From NCBI GenBank assembly GCA_023101725.1, contig JALJCO010003012.1, positions 427,001 through 491,000 of the forward strand: 64,000 bases of DNA, given 5' to 3'. The notes beneath the pieces were generated by a model. That model was given only the letters and a program-made list of their open reading frames with translations. It was not told the origin of the DNA and ran no database searches. Shown in pieces: positions 1 to 13,500 of the stretch; position 1 is the stretch's first letter; every line of letters starts with the position of its first letter. The DNA comes from Atherinomorus stipes (Eukaryota > Chordata > Actinopteri > Atheriniformes > Atherinidae). A program made the translations under genes and the position numbers.

Positions 1-1327
1 TCATTCTCAAAACCTTTTGGAAATGTGTATGCAACTATTAGACCTTTACAACTTTGCAACCTTTATCTTTCAGTTTGTATTCACTGGCTCTGAGAGATGC
101 AGTGTTGGGAATTCTACAGGTTGGGGTTGAATACTGATGTGCAAAGGATGTAAACAATGTGACCTCAGCACATCAGTTCATTGTTTACAGCTACAAATAA
201 ATGATGTGGTTTAGTATGGCATACTTAACCATTTCTAAACTAAAACTTTCTAAACTTCATCATCAAACTCAAAAGATCACCAGGCAACTGGTTATGGTGG
301 ATAAAAGCTGCTCATTTGTGTTTTGAGTAGTAAACAAACAAGAAAAAAAAAAGGTTTTCCTGGCTGGATTACTCTGCATCCAAACAAAATCACATTTAAA
401 TAGCTACAATGAAGAATTACAGATTGAGGCCTCTCTATAAAAAGCTTGTTTATTCAGTATAGCAAAAACAATGTACTATAGCTTAGTAATTATCTGTGAC
501 GTTATATTGTTGTGGTTGTTTTTTTTTTTAATGAATGTTTTATGTTTCTCCATTTGGCATTCTACAAGACTACAACTCTAGACCAAAGGGATGGTGCATT
601 ACATTGTAGGTGTAAGTTCAATGTGACTAAAGTCAGTCACCTGAGGGAAATGGGGCCACAAAGCCAGCTCTGTCACTTTTCCTTCAATCAAATAACCCCA
701 TGACCAGCCAAAGCTAATGTGAGAGCTTGAGCTACTCTTTGAGATACATACTCGTGGCTTGGACAGTGATCATGGTAACAATTTGAATACTATGTATTTT
801 TTATGAGCCAAGATATCTTTCCAGCCAGGATATTGGTAATACTGCTTCAAAAAGACTATGATCTGTATTATTCATTAAGCAGGAGGCCCATAAACCCCGG
901 TCTTATTTCTATATTTTGCAGCTTAGTCTCACCTTTGACCTCGCAGTGGCCTGAGGAAAGGGGTGTTTCCCACAATGATCAATTACACCAGGACAATCGC
1001 TACAGGTTTGTCACGATATCGTGCATCCGTCCTTACTCTCCATCTGCTTTTCGCAAGTTGCGATTTGTTTGGTTCTTATTACGTTTCTGCAATTTCCTTA
1101 TGCTTTATTCTTTTTTCGCAAAGACAGCTGACCCATAAAACCCGTTTGATGACTGCGGCCCTCGAGCGGTGGAGCAGGAGCAGCAAGCTGATACTTGAAG
1201 ATCAATTGACTTCCAAAAATCGCGTTTCAAGCTAACGCTAGCTAATAGGTTGTCTTTGTCACGAAACATTAAATATAGAGCATGCAACCTGCTACGTGTA
1301 GCATCAGGAGGAGCTAAGGTTACTTAC
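1..1327 (-). other. relch: relch intron 1 (partial)
   Basis: AT-rich sequence upstream (plus-strand sense) of the relch donor, with no convincing exon on either strand. Short open frames at 512-703, 803-1138 and 963-1235 have no recognisable domain and lack splice context. Read as the 5' part of relch intron 1. Confidence 0.7.
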
Positions 1328-1781
1328 TCAGTGGTCCTCCAGGTCCGAGTACCTGGTCTTTGGCAGGTGGAGTGCCGCTCTGTCGCTCGAAGTTGCCGGG
1401 GTTAGAGAAATAATCCCTCAGCCGCGGAAGCTCTCTGCCGGCTTCCAGCAGTTCAGTGTGAAATTCCAGGGCCGTTAGGATGTATTGATCCCGTAATAGC
1501 TGAGCGGCGATGACATCCGCAGACACACGCGTCTCGGCGGTGCCTGCCATAGCGGAGGTGGCCGCGGCCGACACCGAGATGCCCTCACCGCTGGGGCTCG
1601 TCCGGTTGCTAGACAGCAGGAGCGTCGGAGGTTCGACGTCTGCAGGCGGGGAAAAGGGATTGCCTGGCGGTGGCCCTGGCGCTCCGTCACTCGGGCTTCT
1701 CTCTGTGTCAACTGTTTCATTAGGCCGCCTTTCAGCTTCTTCTTCAGAATCACTGAGATTAAACGGGTTGACCGACGCCAT
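1328..1781 (-). CDS. relch: RELCH (KIAA1468), first coding exon, partial gene
   Basis: Minus-strand exon from ATG at 1781-1779 to a GTAAGT donor whose first base is 1327, giving about 151 codons. The protein opens MASVNPFNLSDSEEEAE, then a Pro/Ser-rich acidic stretch, then a LisH segment (about residues 88-130) containing IAAQLLRDQYILTALEFHTE and LRDYFSNPGNFERQSGTPP, which I recognise as the RELCH N-terminus. In mammals RELCH has LisH, coiled-coil and HEAT repeats, binds RAB11 and helps move cholesterol from recycling endosomes to the trans-Golgi; that role is family knowledge. Only the LisH part is here; the rest lies beyond the left edge. The open frame continues past the donor for a few codons to a stop, so the donor is needed. 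Head-to-head neighbour of pign, as in human. Confidence 0.93.
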
Positions 1782-2505
1782 TTTTCCACTATAAAGATTT
1801 TTTTTAGCAACCTAAGCTAGCTAAGCAAATCAGACCCGCTTCTTCCTGAATGGATAGAGGTGTAGGTGGCTTTTTACAAGGGAGAGGAATACGGAACGAT
1901 GATTGGCTAAATTAGAGGTACGTTATCCTAAAGCCCGCCTCTTATGTAGGATAACCGAAAATAATTGGATATAACAGAGGTAACTGGGCAGGGCACGTTT
2001 GGGAGCTGACAGCTTATGCTAGCTAATATATTGTCCAAAAATAAGTTATGTAAATAACAGTGCGAAGTTAGACTGTACTGTAATGAAAATAGTAAAACTC
2101 TAAGTTATTTATTCTCGTAACATTTTAAGACTAAACCGTCTAAAGGATAAATTGTACTTTCACTACACTACCCACAATTCAGGTGCAAAACCCATGCGTC
2201 AACAGTCAACGTCGGAATCACAACAAGGAAGTGAATGCTCGTGGTGCCTGTATTTCTCGTAGTAATCTTATTAGAAAGAGTGGCAGTTGGTTTTGTAAAA
2301 GCAACCACTTATAGATTAGGTTGATCTAGTTTCGAACAACAGAGCCTCAACTGTCTGGTTCTCTGGAGGTCCGATGGGTCATCTACAAAGGTTGAATCCT
2401 TTTAGTTTCTAACAAATGAATGGGCGAAATGTGGAATAGTGGTTGATACATTCAGTCTGTTACAAGACAGCAACCCTGTTCGGGTACCATCAACTCTACA
2501 TGCAG
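1782..2505. promoter_or_regulatory. Divergent relch/pign promoter and pign 5' non-coding exon
   Basis: Lies between the relch ATG (1781, minus) and the first pign coding exon. It holds an inverted CCAAT box (ATTGG at 1902-1906) and an ETS-like GGAAGTGA near 2227. A CAG/GTAAGAG donor at 2505/2506 would end a pign non-coding exon. The next acceptor (CTCACAG, ending 2887) opens the exon that carries the pign ATG. Transcription starts cannot be fixed from sequence; sharing of the promoter is inferred from the head-to-head layout. Confidence 0.6.
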
Positions 2506-2905
2506 GTAAGAGGGGTTTTGTAATGTTTAAATTAGAAATTGATTGTTTCTTAACATTTACAAAGTATGCAGGCACAGATTCCAGCAAAATTGGCTGCAAT
2601 TTAACTGTGAAATTATTTTTCTTTTTGGACATTGGCTAATGACATATGGTGAACGGATTAGTCCTGCCCTTAAGGAGTCTTTCCATAGCAAATACTTCGG
2701 CTTAACTTAGGTTATACTAAAGCTGAATGTGTTTGATGTAACTTCTAAATCTGTTTAATGTGACTTTCAAATATTGAATGAAAAACCTTAATCAATACTT
2801 TGTCATTTAATTCTTTGTTGTTTTTTTTTCTCTCTCTTCCATTTACCTTCAAACAAAATCTTAACTCCATCTCAAGCACCCTCACAGTTGTTCTTGACAT
2901 TCAAA

Positions 2906-5900
2906 ATGAGGATGATCACCTTCTTCCTGGTTGGACTGACAGTCCATGTAGTCTTCTTCCTATCCATTTTTGACATCTACTTCACATCTCCTTTGGTCCA
3001 TGGCATGACACCCCAGATCACACCGATTTCACCCCCTGCTTCCAGACTGGTGCTTGTGGTGGCAGATGGTCTCAGAGCCGACAGTCTCTTCACTCTGCTC
3101 CCCAACGGCTCATCTAGGACTCCATACCTGAGGTCAGGAATGTGGAGCGTTTGTAGGTCTATTAATTCTGTGCTTGGAAGGTTTTTGTTTTTAGCTTTAC
3201 AAGTCTGATTGCTTTTCTTGGGCTTTGTGTATAACTCATGAGCAACATGCGCCTCTGTTTCCTTACATCAGGAATGTAATAGAAAATACTGGTACCTGGG
3301 GTGTGTCACACACACGTGTGCCCACTGAGTCCCGGCCTGGTCATGTTGCCCTTATTGCAGGCTTCTATGAGGACGTTAGTGCAGTTGCTAAAGGTGAGTC
3401 CATGTTCCCAACAGCGTAAAAGGGTTTTATTTTCTTCTGCGGCACTGTACTGCTGTGGCTCCTGACTGTTTTTTGTGCATATTTTCAGGCTGGAAGGAGA
3501 ATCCTGTGGAGTTTGATTCAGTGTTTAATGAGAGCAGATACACCTGGAGCTGGGGAAGCCCTGATATCTTACCTATGTTTGCTAAAGGTGCATGCCTTTA
3601 CACTTTGACAAAGATCACCAGAACAAACACTAATGTAGTTCTTGCAGAAACAAAATGCCACAGATAATGACATCATTTATATATTTTTTAAAAAGTACAA
3701 ATTTTAATCAATCATAATGCATTTGTGATGATTTATTATCACATTATATATACTGTCATCTCTTTATTACTTCTTATGTGTTTGGATGGTCAAAAAAATC
3801 AAATTAGTTGATGAAATTAAATCTAATTTCCTGATTTGGATTCTTCCAGGTGCCAGTGGAGACCATGTGTACACCCACACATACCCAGCTGTGGAGGAGG
3901 ACTTTGCCTCCACAGATGCCTCAAGGCTGGACAGCTGGGTTTTCACTCAAGTCAAAGTACGGTGGTGGAAATGCTGAAAATAAATATGACTGTTGCAATT
4001 GATCTATTCATAAAAATAATTAGGTCTCTAAAAACAGTTTTTAAGAGAAACTTGCTGATGTAAAAAACATATTTACTTGACTCTCAAACAGTCCATGCTC
4101 TTAGTGAAGCCATTTTTATTCATTTCAGAAGGTTTTAGTCCTGCTTTCATTTCATTAAAAACAGGATCAGCGTGGAATTGCACAAGATTTTGTTGGTGCT
4201 ATAAATGAAGATTTGCATAATTATTTTAAGACATCAAACATTTTCTCTTTGTGACAGTCCTTTTTTCAGTCAGCCAAGTCCAACTCCACTCTAAAGGCCA
4301 GCCTTCTCGAGGACAAGAATGTCTTCTTTCTACATCTGCTTGGCATTGACACGAATGGACATGCTCACAGACCAATGTCACAGTGAGTAGGTTTCTTTGA
4401 GTTTTTCTGAACTCAGATTTCTCCTAATCGGCATCCACTTATGAATTCTGTGCTTGTCTTTTGTGCAGAGAATACTTTGACAATATTCATCTGGTGGACA
4501 CGGGTGTGGCTGAGATTGTGTCTGTTGTGGAGGGCTTCTTCGGTTATGACGGCAAAACAGCATATGTGTTTACCTCTGATCATGGCATGACAAACTGGGG
4601 TAAGACTATTGTGGTGAAATAATTAGAAAATATATTAATTCACAGCAGATTTTTTAAAAACTTGTGTACATGTGCTTACAGGCTCTCATGGAGCAGGCCA
4701 TCCTTCTGAGACGCTCACCCCTTTGGTGGTGTGGGGAGCTGGAGTTAATAACGCCCAGAGAGTCACGGAACAGCAACCATACAAGGATGGATACCTAAAA
4801 GGTACTCTGAGTCAGTTATTTTTAAGAAGTACTTTACCTTCTGGTTTAAAGATAGACCAATATAGGGCTGGACGATAATTCAATATCGATATATATCAAT
4901 CGATAGAGGTTTTTTCAATAGAAAAAAAGAGGGTTGATAAAAGTTCAATATAGAAACAGTTTTCTGCTGTAGCCTATCAGGTAGTATGATACTCCAGTCA
5001 CTCCTTCCGCCAAACCAATCACAAACGCAGACCCAGGCAAAGGCTGGACTGGAATTCAGTGTTAGTGTGATTTTTATTACTAATGCTGGGAAAAAAATCG
5101 ATACACTGAAATATTGCGATATTTTGATATGCAGATATCATTTTTATATTTAAAAACGTGATATTGATCTATTTAACCAATGAAATATCCCAAGATTTCA
5201 TCGTTCTCTTACAAAATCTCGCGAGATTTCACAAAAACCCGCAAGATTTCGTAACGACAAAATATTGCGAGATTTCATTGGTAAAATAGATCGTTACCAC
5301 GTTTTTAAATATCAATATGATGTCAGCATGTGAAAATAAAGCGATACTTCAGTGTATCGATATTTTTTCCCAGCCCTATTTATTACTGTACAAGTAGGTC
5401 ATTAGGCAAAAGCTTAAATGGCCAGGGCTGCACCTAAAATGGCTTTTAATTTGATAATGGCTTCTTTTCCTTTTTTTGATAAATATCGATATCGATCGAT
5501 AGAGATTTTTTTTTATCGATAATCTTTTTTTCTATATCGCGCAGCCCTAGACCAATACATCGGCCAGCCGATATTTTAGGCCAATATTTCTGTTTTTTGC
5601 TGGTATCTGCATTGGCCGATACCCCCACCATACCCCACAAATTACAAGTTTAATGCTTCTATTTGATATTTGTTTGCAAGTGTACTGTTTCTTTCTTATG
5701 TATTTATTTGAGGTGCTTTGTTCTTTTTAGGGATGCACGATATTGGAATTTTGGCCGATATCCGATATACCAATATTTTAAAACTCATGTGGCTGATAAC
5801 GGATATCAATACCAATATTAAAGCTGAAAAAATAAGCAGTCATTGCAAATAGCAGTTTATCAGTTTCCAACACTTTGAAAAATAGGGGTGGGGAAGCAAT

Positions 5901-8900
5901 ATTAATACACTGAAATATCGCTATATTTTCATATGCCGATATCAAATCGATATTTAAAAAGAAAATACTGCGAGATTTCATCATTCTGTTAAAAACTCTC
6001 ACGATATTTAGTGAATTCTCACAAAGTTTTGTTTGTAAAATAGATCGATTCCGCGTTTGTAAATGTTAATGATATCAACATATGAAAATATTGCGATATT
6101 TCAGTGTATCGATATTTTTTCACACCCCTAGTCTAGTTTTAAAGTCTGTAAAAAAGAAGTTTTTGAAGAAGAATAATAATTTTTTTTTTTTAGACTTTAG
6201 AAACAGCGGGCTGATTGTTTGAATATCTGTTAAATATCAGTGGAGTGGCCGATGTCCGATATTCAATTTAAAGGCCGATATAGGCCGATGCCGATAGGGG
6301 GCCGATTATATCGTGCATCCCAAGTTCTTTTATTATATTAAAGGAGTATAAAATTACTTTTCGTAGCATCCTTAATTATATTAATTTGGGATTCAAATGC
6401 AGTATCGGCCCCAGATATCGGCAGGTTGTATCGGCTGAGGCTGATGAGAAAATATCAGTATTGGTATTGGCCCTAAAAAATCTGTATTGGTCGGTCCCCA
6501 CTCTAGTTTTTACTCCATGTTTTTGTTAAGTTTCTGGGGTTTTTTTCCTGATTTTTCCTGCTGTTTCTTTCAGATTGGAAATTGGAGCACATTCGTAGAG
6601 TTGATGTCAACCAAGTAAGGATCACAAAAAAGGCACTTTGGAAGAATACTGTATGCCTGTCTTTAGACAATCATTTTAATCTTATACTCTCCTGTTGTTT
6701 TGCCAGGCAGATATTGCTCCACTCATGGCTTCTCTCATTGGTTTGCCCATCCCTGTTAACTCAGTTGTAAGTCAGCAGATGGAGTTGTATATAACCACTC
6801 AATGCATTGTACATTTTAAAGTAAATTTAAGAGGTTGCAAAAACAATGTAACAGATTTTATGTGTAATGAAATATTATCACAATCCAATCTATGAGATTT
6901 GATGAAAATCTTTGTCTTGTTGGTGTCTGTTTAGGGTGTGTTACCTCTCCCCTACCTGAACAACAGTGACCAGTTCAAGGCAGAGAGCATGTACACTAAT
7001 GCTATCCAAGTACTGGAGCAGTTCAAGGTATCACATCAGGCACTTCTGTTATACAAGAGCTGCTGTGTTGATTTGTAACTACCCCATACAAGAGAAATAA
7101 AGCTGTTGATAACTTGTTAGCTTTCTGCATGATGCAGCATGTACCTGTGACGCTGTCATGAAGTACAGCAACTTGGATATTTCTGGGTTTTTTTACAGAT
7201 GAAAATGAAGCAGAAGAAGGAAACTACTTTGTCTTTTCTCTTCACGCCATACCAGTAAGTACAGTAATAGTTAATGTCTTGCACAAAGGCTGGGGTCAGC
7301 AATGAATACATCACTTTTGCAAGAGCATTTGTGAGAGAGTAGTTTAGATTTCCCAAGAGAAAAAAAAATCTTTAAATTTTTTAAAGTTTTTTCTTTTCTA
7401 AAATTTATATTTCTTACACTTTTTTATTTTTAAATAGAATGGGCTTATGTTTCCTCTTTAGATCGGATTTTATGGTGGTGTACTCTGGGTTTTTCAAACT
7501 TCATCTGTAGTGCTTTGTTTTTGCTTTTTTCCCAGACTTCTAACTGAGACAAAACAAGCAGAATTCACCCATAAGGCCCGAATACTGATTCAGCTAGACA
7601 AGTTCAATGAGGCTGTAAGTATCAGGGAAAAGATCATGAGTAGTTTACTGGGGTGTAAATCACAAGTTTGATCACAACACACTGTTTTCAGTGTTTACCA
7701 ATATTTCAAATTCTCCCACAATATTATTTCAAATTGACGTGATTATACTTTAGTCAGCGATCAATTTAAGCGATCATGCACACGCTGATTTATCCCAATC
7801 ACTTTCAATATTACATCACAAAAAGCAACTTAAATGAGGGATGCACGATATTGGAATTTTGGCCAACATCCGATATGCCGATATTTTAAAACTTGTGGCC
7901 GATAAGCGATATTGATACTGATATTAAAGCTGAAAAAAATAAGCAGTCATTGCAAATAGCAGTTTTGTTATCTGTTTCCGAAACTTTGAAAAATAGGGGT
8001 GGGAAAAAATATCGATACACTGGAATATTGCGATATTTTTATATGCCAATATCAAATTGATATTTAAAAACGCAGTATCGATCTATTTTACTTACAAAAT
8101 CTTGTGAGATTTCATTGTTCTGTTACAAAATCTCATGATATTTCGTGAATTCTGATGAGATTTCGGAACAGAACGATAAAATATCGCAAGGTTTCCTTAG
8201 TAAAATAGATTGATACTGTGTTTTTAAATGTCAATATGATATCAGCATATGAAAATATTGCAAACTGTTTGTGAATTCTCGTGAGGTTTCATAACAGAAT
8301 GATGAAATATCGGAGATTTCATTCCACGTTTTTTAAATGTCAATATGATATCGGCATATGAAAATATTGCAAAATGTTTGTGAATTCTCGTGAGGTTTCA
8401 TAACAGAATGATGAAATATCGCGAGATTTCATTCCACGTTTTTTAAATGTCAATATGATATCAGCATATGAAAATATTGCGACATTTCAGTGTATCGATA
8501 TTTTTTCCCACCCCTAGTCTTTAGAAGTTTTAAAGTCTGTATAAAAGAAGTTTTTTTTTTTCTTTTTTTAGACTTTAGAAACAGCAGCCTGATTGGTTAA
8601 ATATCGGTGGGGTGGCCGATGTCCGATACTCAGTTTTAAGGCCGATATAGGCCGATATTGATAAGGGGCCGATTATATCGTGCATCCCTAACTTAAATAT
8701 AAAAACTACCATTTTATTCCTGAGCTTAATCAGACCCTTACGTTAAAAACTATCTGGTATTTGAAAAAACAACTATTGAAGTTTAAAATCTTCACATCAT
8801 GTAAAGGAAAACTGAAAAATTAAATTAGTTGTTGTTTATTAATAAAATTCAGTTTCTAAAGAAGATAATTTCTAAAAAACTTTATTGCATCAAACTGATG

Positions 8901-10519
8901 TTTTACAAACTGCTTACTGATTAAAACATATGACACTAGAGCAGTAGACTGATTTTTCACATTGTTTTTTCCTGTTAAAAATTAATTAAATGTTCCTTTT
9001 CTCTATGTAATATTCACCGAAACACTCCCCTTATTAACTTGTTCTCTGTCCTGTCAGATCTCTCTGTGCCAGTCTCTGATATCCCTCTCTCTGGAAGGAC
9101 TGGTCTACTACCACACCTATGACCGCTTCTTTCTGGGTTGCAGTGTGGTTCTTGGATTTGTAGGCTGGACCTCATACGTCATCTTAATCATACTGAGAAC
9201 TCACGCCAGCCTCAACAGGCATCCTAATCTCACTAAACAGGTTTGGGCAGCCGATGTGTAATCCTTGCCTCTTCAGATTATTTTCCTCCCAAAACTGGTT
9301 CATGAAACTTGAAAGTCTTGTTAAACTGGCATTCCTCTTCTATGTGTGCAGATTCCCAGTCATAAACTGGCAAGGCTGTGTTTGTGCGTGGCAGTGGTGA
9401 TCACTACATTCCTGCTCATCCAAAGAAGCCCCATCACTTACTATGTTTACTGCCTGCTGCCGGTGCCTGTGTGGTACTCCGTTTTTAAAGAGTGAGTAAC
9501 AGAAGCAAAAGAATGTCACACATATTCACAAATAAACATCACGTACTATAACTCAAATATTTAGATTCCTATTTGAAATTCTTTGAAAGCGATGGAGCAG
9601 TCAGACGGGATTTCCAACATATTTGCAGAGATCATGTCATCAAATTTAAAAAACGGATCCCTTTTACGTTGTAGATTCTTCTATGTCTACATAAGTAGAA
9701 AAATGATAATCATGCTGTTTTAAAGGGACTTTTCCCATTATTTTTTCTTTCTGTAAATGGAAGGGCACACTTTTACCCCTTCTTTTTATAACAAGAAAAG
9801 TAATCTTATGTATGATCCCTTTTTGTAGATCTGGAGCTCTGACAGATTTGATTCAATCAGCCCCGTCTCTGCCACTGTGGAAATGTTTGGGCTACTTTTT
9901 GCTGGTGGCCTTTGGGATTGAGCTGCTGGTAGGTGTTTCTAAATCGATTATTTCTGCTTATGTACCAATAACCTTATAACCCTTTTATTGAAAATGAACA
10001 AATTAGTCATTAATGTTCGACTAATCACATAAGTTTATCTGCAACTTCTACAAATGGGGGTTATTATGAGAGCGCTCTGTATCCATAGTGATTGTGCAAC
10101 TCTGCTGCCCCCAGGTGGTGAGTTTCTTCCATCGCGCCATGCTGACTGTAGGCCTGGCGATTCTCTCTCTGTGGCCCTTCCTGTTGGGACTTTTTGGCAA
10201 GGCCAAGGTAACTAAACATCAAATAATATTCCTGGAATGAAACTGAACCAGGAAAAGTCAAGTTATTCTTAATTTCCATCATTTTTTTAATCCATTAAGG
10301 AAAAAGTGTTGTTCCAGGAAATGTTCCAATACAACCTAGGTACAATATTTTACTTTTATGAGAACTTCTTTCCATCATTGTAATTACTCGATTTCCTAAC
10401 CAGATGTTGCCACTATGCACTGACTTCCTCAGAATCCTCAACAATGATGGCGTCAGAAAACTTAATCTTTTTGGTCTTATAACACTATTTTTTGTATAAA
10501 AGCAATGATATGTTTAATC

Positions 10520-10562
<43 letters not shown>

Positions 10563-13500
10563 CACTCTAAAAATGTTTGTCCAGACAAAATATAAAACCT
10601 CAAAACAGCTCATGACCTCCAAAACCTGAGCTGAAGCATTTGGAGCTGCAAGAGTCAAGTTTGGTTTTTTTTTCAGATGTAATAAAGCAAATTAGCTTAT
10701 AGCTGGCATTTTATCCCAATATATTAAGATTCTCAGCTTTTTTTTTTTTTTTTTTTTTTTTGCTGCTCTTCTCCATCCCATCATCATGAAACCAACTCTG
10801 GATCTCCATAGGATTTGACTTATTAAGAAAATGTCAACACATAGTTAAATTTTATTCAAAGAACTCAGTATTTGAACTAAATAAAAAGATGATCTCAGTT
10901 GCATTGAAAAGGGTTTATTTGATACATTATAGTTCAGCTGTGGCTCATGGCATGATTTTATAACTGATTTCTATGAGCTACATCATGACTCAGTTATTAT
11001 TTATTAATTAAAGTGAGTGTGACTTTGTATAGCAGTATTTTGAGACATTTCACCATCTTAACTTTAAAATAATAACCAAAAAAGTTTTTTTTTCTCTACA
11101 TCTACATAAATTTGACAAAAGTTTGCTTCCTTGTAATAAATCCAAAAGTCCTCCAATCTGTTTTTCTAAAACTCAGCTAATTTAGTTTCCATTTTAAAAT
11201 GTTCTTTTGGATCATCACACATGAAGCCCATTCTGCATTGACCTCCTTTATCTTTGTCAAGTTGTCATAAATGTGGTATGCAAAGTGTTTTTGTTTCTCT
11301 CAATGTATCATCAAACTTTAGCCACAATATTTGACAGTTAATATAAAACCAGCAGAATAATGTAAGATTTTATGTACTTTATGTATTTTTATGTGCATGT
11401 ACGTGAACATTGTCAAAAAACAGCCCTGTTGGTGAGCAGGTGTGATGGAAAGCATGTCTCTGTACTGGTACCTGCTGACTATGTAGCAGTTTATCTATAG
11501 CTGCTATGTTTCAAGTGCTCACTGAGTTTAACAGCAGCTCAGGCTGCTTGGATTGTGATAATCACTGCTGACAGTTATATTTGTCTCTGTTCCTGTGTAG
11601 TTTCGTTCACTGAGCTGGTTTCTGGGCTGTTTGTGTTTGGCTGCTTTTCCCTTGATGCCAGTTGTGGGTAGAGAGCCTAACCTACATCTGGTGTGAGTAC
11701 TTCCTTTATTTTTTTCCATTTATCAGAATGTTTACCACAGTGTCTCGTGATCATACTCAGAACTTAGATTTAGGTTAGGTCAGTTCCAAAGAAATATTTT
11801 ACCTAACTATACAAAGGAAAATGTCTTTAGAAATATTGAAGGGACATCTGTGGTGACAAATGGGGAAATAATTTCTTGGAGACCAACAGATATATTTGAT
11901 TCTGATGTTAAAGCCATCCATAGATAGCAAACTATATGAATATGGTAAATTGTGCACATTTCCTCTTTAACTAACACTTCAACACCACACGATAGTGTTT
12001 TTATAGAGAAGTTGGAGTCAGATAGTCTTAAATAAGCTTCCTATTAACAGTAGTAGCTTTACACAGTGTACGTGTGTATGCATAAAGTTGACATATATCA
12101 ACCTTTTATGTTTGTTTACCCAGTTCCTGCGCAGGTCTGCTCACTCTCTTCACTTCCGCCTGTTTTCTGTGGTCCTCACGTCAGAGGACACCTCTGCACC
12201 TCAGCGACAGGCAGCAGTTTTTTATTCAGGTAGTGACAAAGCAAACAGTGCTTTGTGTGTGGGTGTGTGTGTGATTTCGTCACTGAATTTGCTTAGAAAA
12301 TCATTTCCATCAACCCTAACAGATGCTCCATGTGGGTGTGTGCGCGTACGTGCCATCCCTGACACACTCCAGCCTGCAGCAGAAACAGGGCCTGCCACTT
12401 ATAAATCAGATCATCAGCTGGAGCACTTTAGGTAGGAAGGTGGAAGCAAGCACAAGACTGCTGAAATTACAGTTATGCTTAGGTTTTAATGTATTGACAA
12501 AATACAAAATAAATAAATAAAATGTCTTTTCCATCTTTTCCCAGTATCCTCCATATTTGTGCCTCTGCTGAGCTCCACACGTCTGTTCCATCGGCTCCTC
12601 AGCATATTCTTGTCTCTCACATCCACATACCTGCTGCTCAGCACTGGGTGAGACTTAAAACACATCAACACTTCAAATTAAATGTTGTCTGAAGAGTTAC
12701 CACTACAGCAAAGTGTATAGAACATGTTAAATGTGTCTGTTTTTCCTGACTAGGTCAGAGGCGTTGTTCCCTCCAGTGTTATCTTGGTTAATGTTCGTGT
12801 GGATCAACATTGAACAGGAGGCCTTGCTCGCTCAAGGTGTCTCTGGCAGGCAAGAGGTAGGCATCTACCCCTACCCGATCACATCCATTTTATGTCCATG
12901 CCACCTTCAGGGACCTTAGATGGTTAACTTTCCCTGTATAAAACAGAGAAGACCTCGTATATATTCAGTATACTCTCAAAAGCAATTGACAGTTTTTTTC
13001 TGGAAAACTTGCATCTGGGTTGAGTCCTCCATTTTTTTCCCCTGCCCACTTCTTTATATGCAGTAACAATGTGAGTGACAATTTTATTTATAAAGCACTT
13101 CTAGATTGAATAAATTATAGTTATAGAATTAGTTAATTATAATTAGTAGCGTTTTTAAAGGTACAGTGTGTAAGAATTACTGGCATCTAGTGGTAAAGAT
13201 GGGTATAGCAATGACTTCATTTGCCAAACACTTGTGTAAACGGTGGCTGCCAGTGGCCAAAATTCTCTCAAACATAAAGATGTTTTCATTTGTGAGTGGA
13301 TCCAGTGGTCTATTAAGCATATAAGGAGTTTAATAATCAGGCTAAAGGCTCTAAGACAGTTTGGGGCAAGTAATGGCTAAAAGTCTTGTATTCATCTGCT
13401 TTTAATTTCATCAGAAATCCCTCCATAGCATTTTACAAAAAAATGATTGTTGTAAACCAGAAGGCCATACACTCACTTGAATGCAACATCTACAAAGTCA

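Larger units (their letters stand above)
4851..6507. mobile_element. Outer, decayed DNA element filling most of pign intron 7
   Basis: The left terminus (GACCAATA then CATCGGCCAGCCGATATTTT after removal of an insertion) and the right terminus, read in reverse complement (GACCGACCAATACAGATTTT), are imperfect inverted repeats of a fish family rich in TCGGCC/CGATA motifs. Two other elements (4863-5549 and 5728-6323) lie inside it. Outer limits are approximate and no clean duplication was found. Confidence 0.5.

Noticed and set aside
803..1235. Overlapping plus-strand frames of 111 and 90 codons
   Set aside because: They lie in relch intron 1, show no domain and have no splice or start context.
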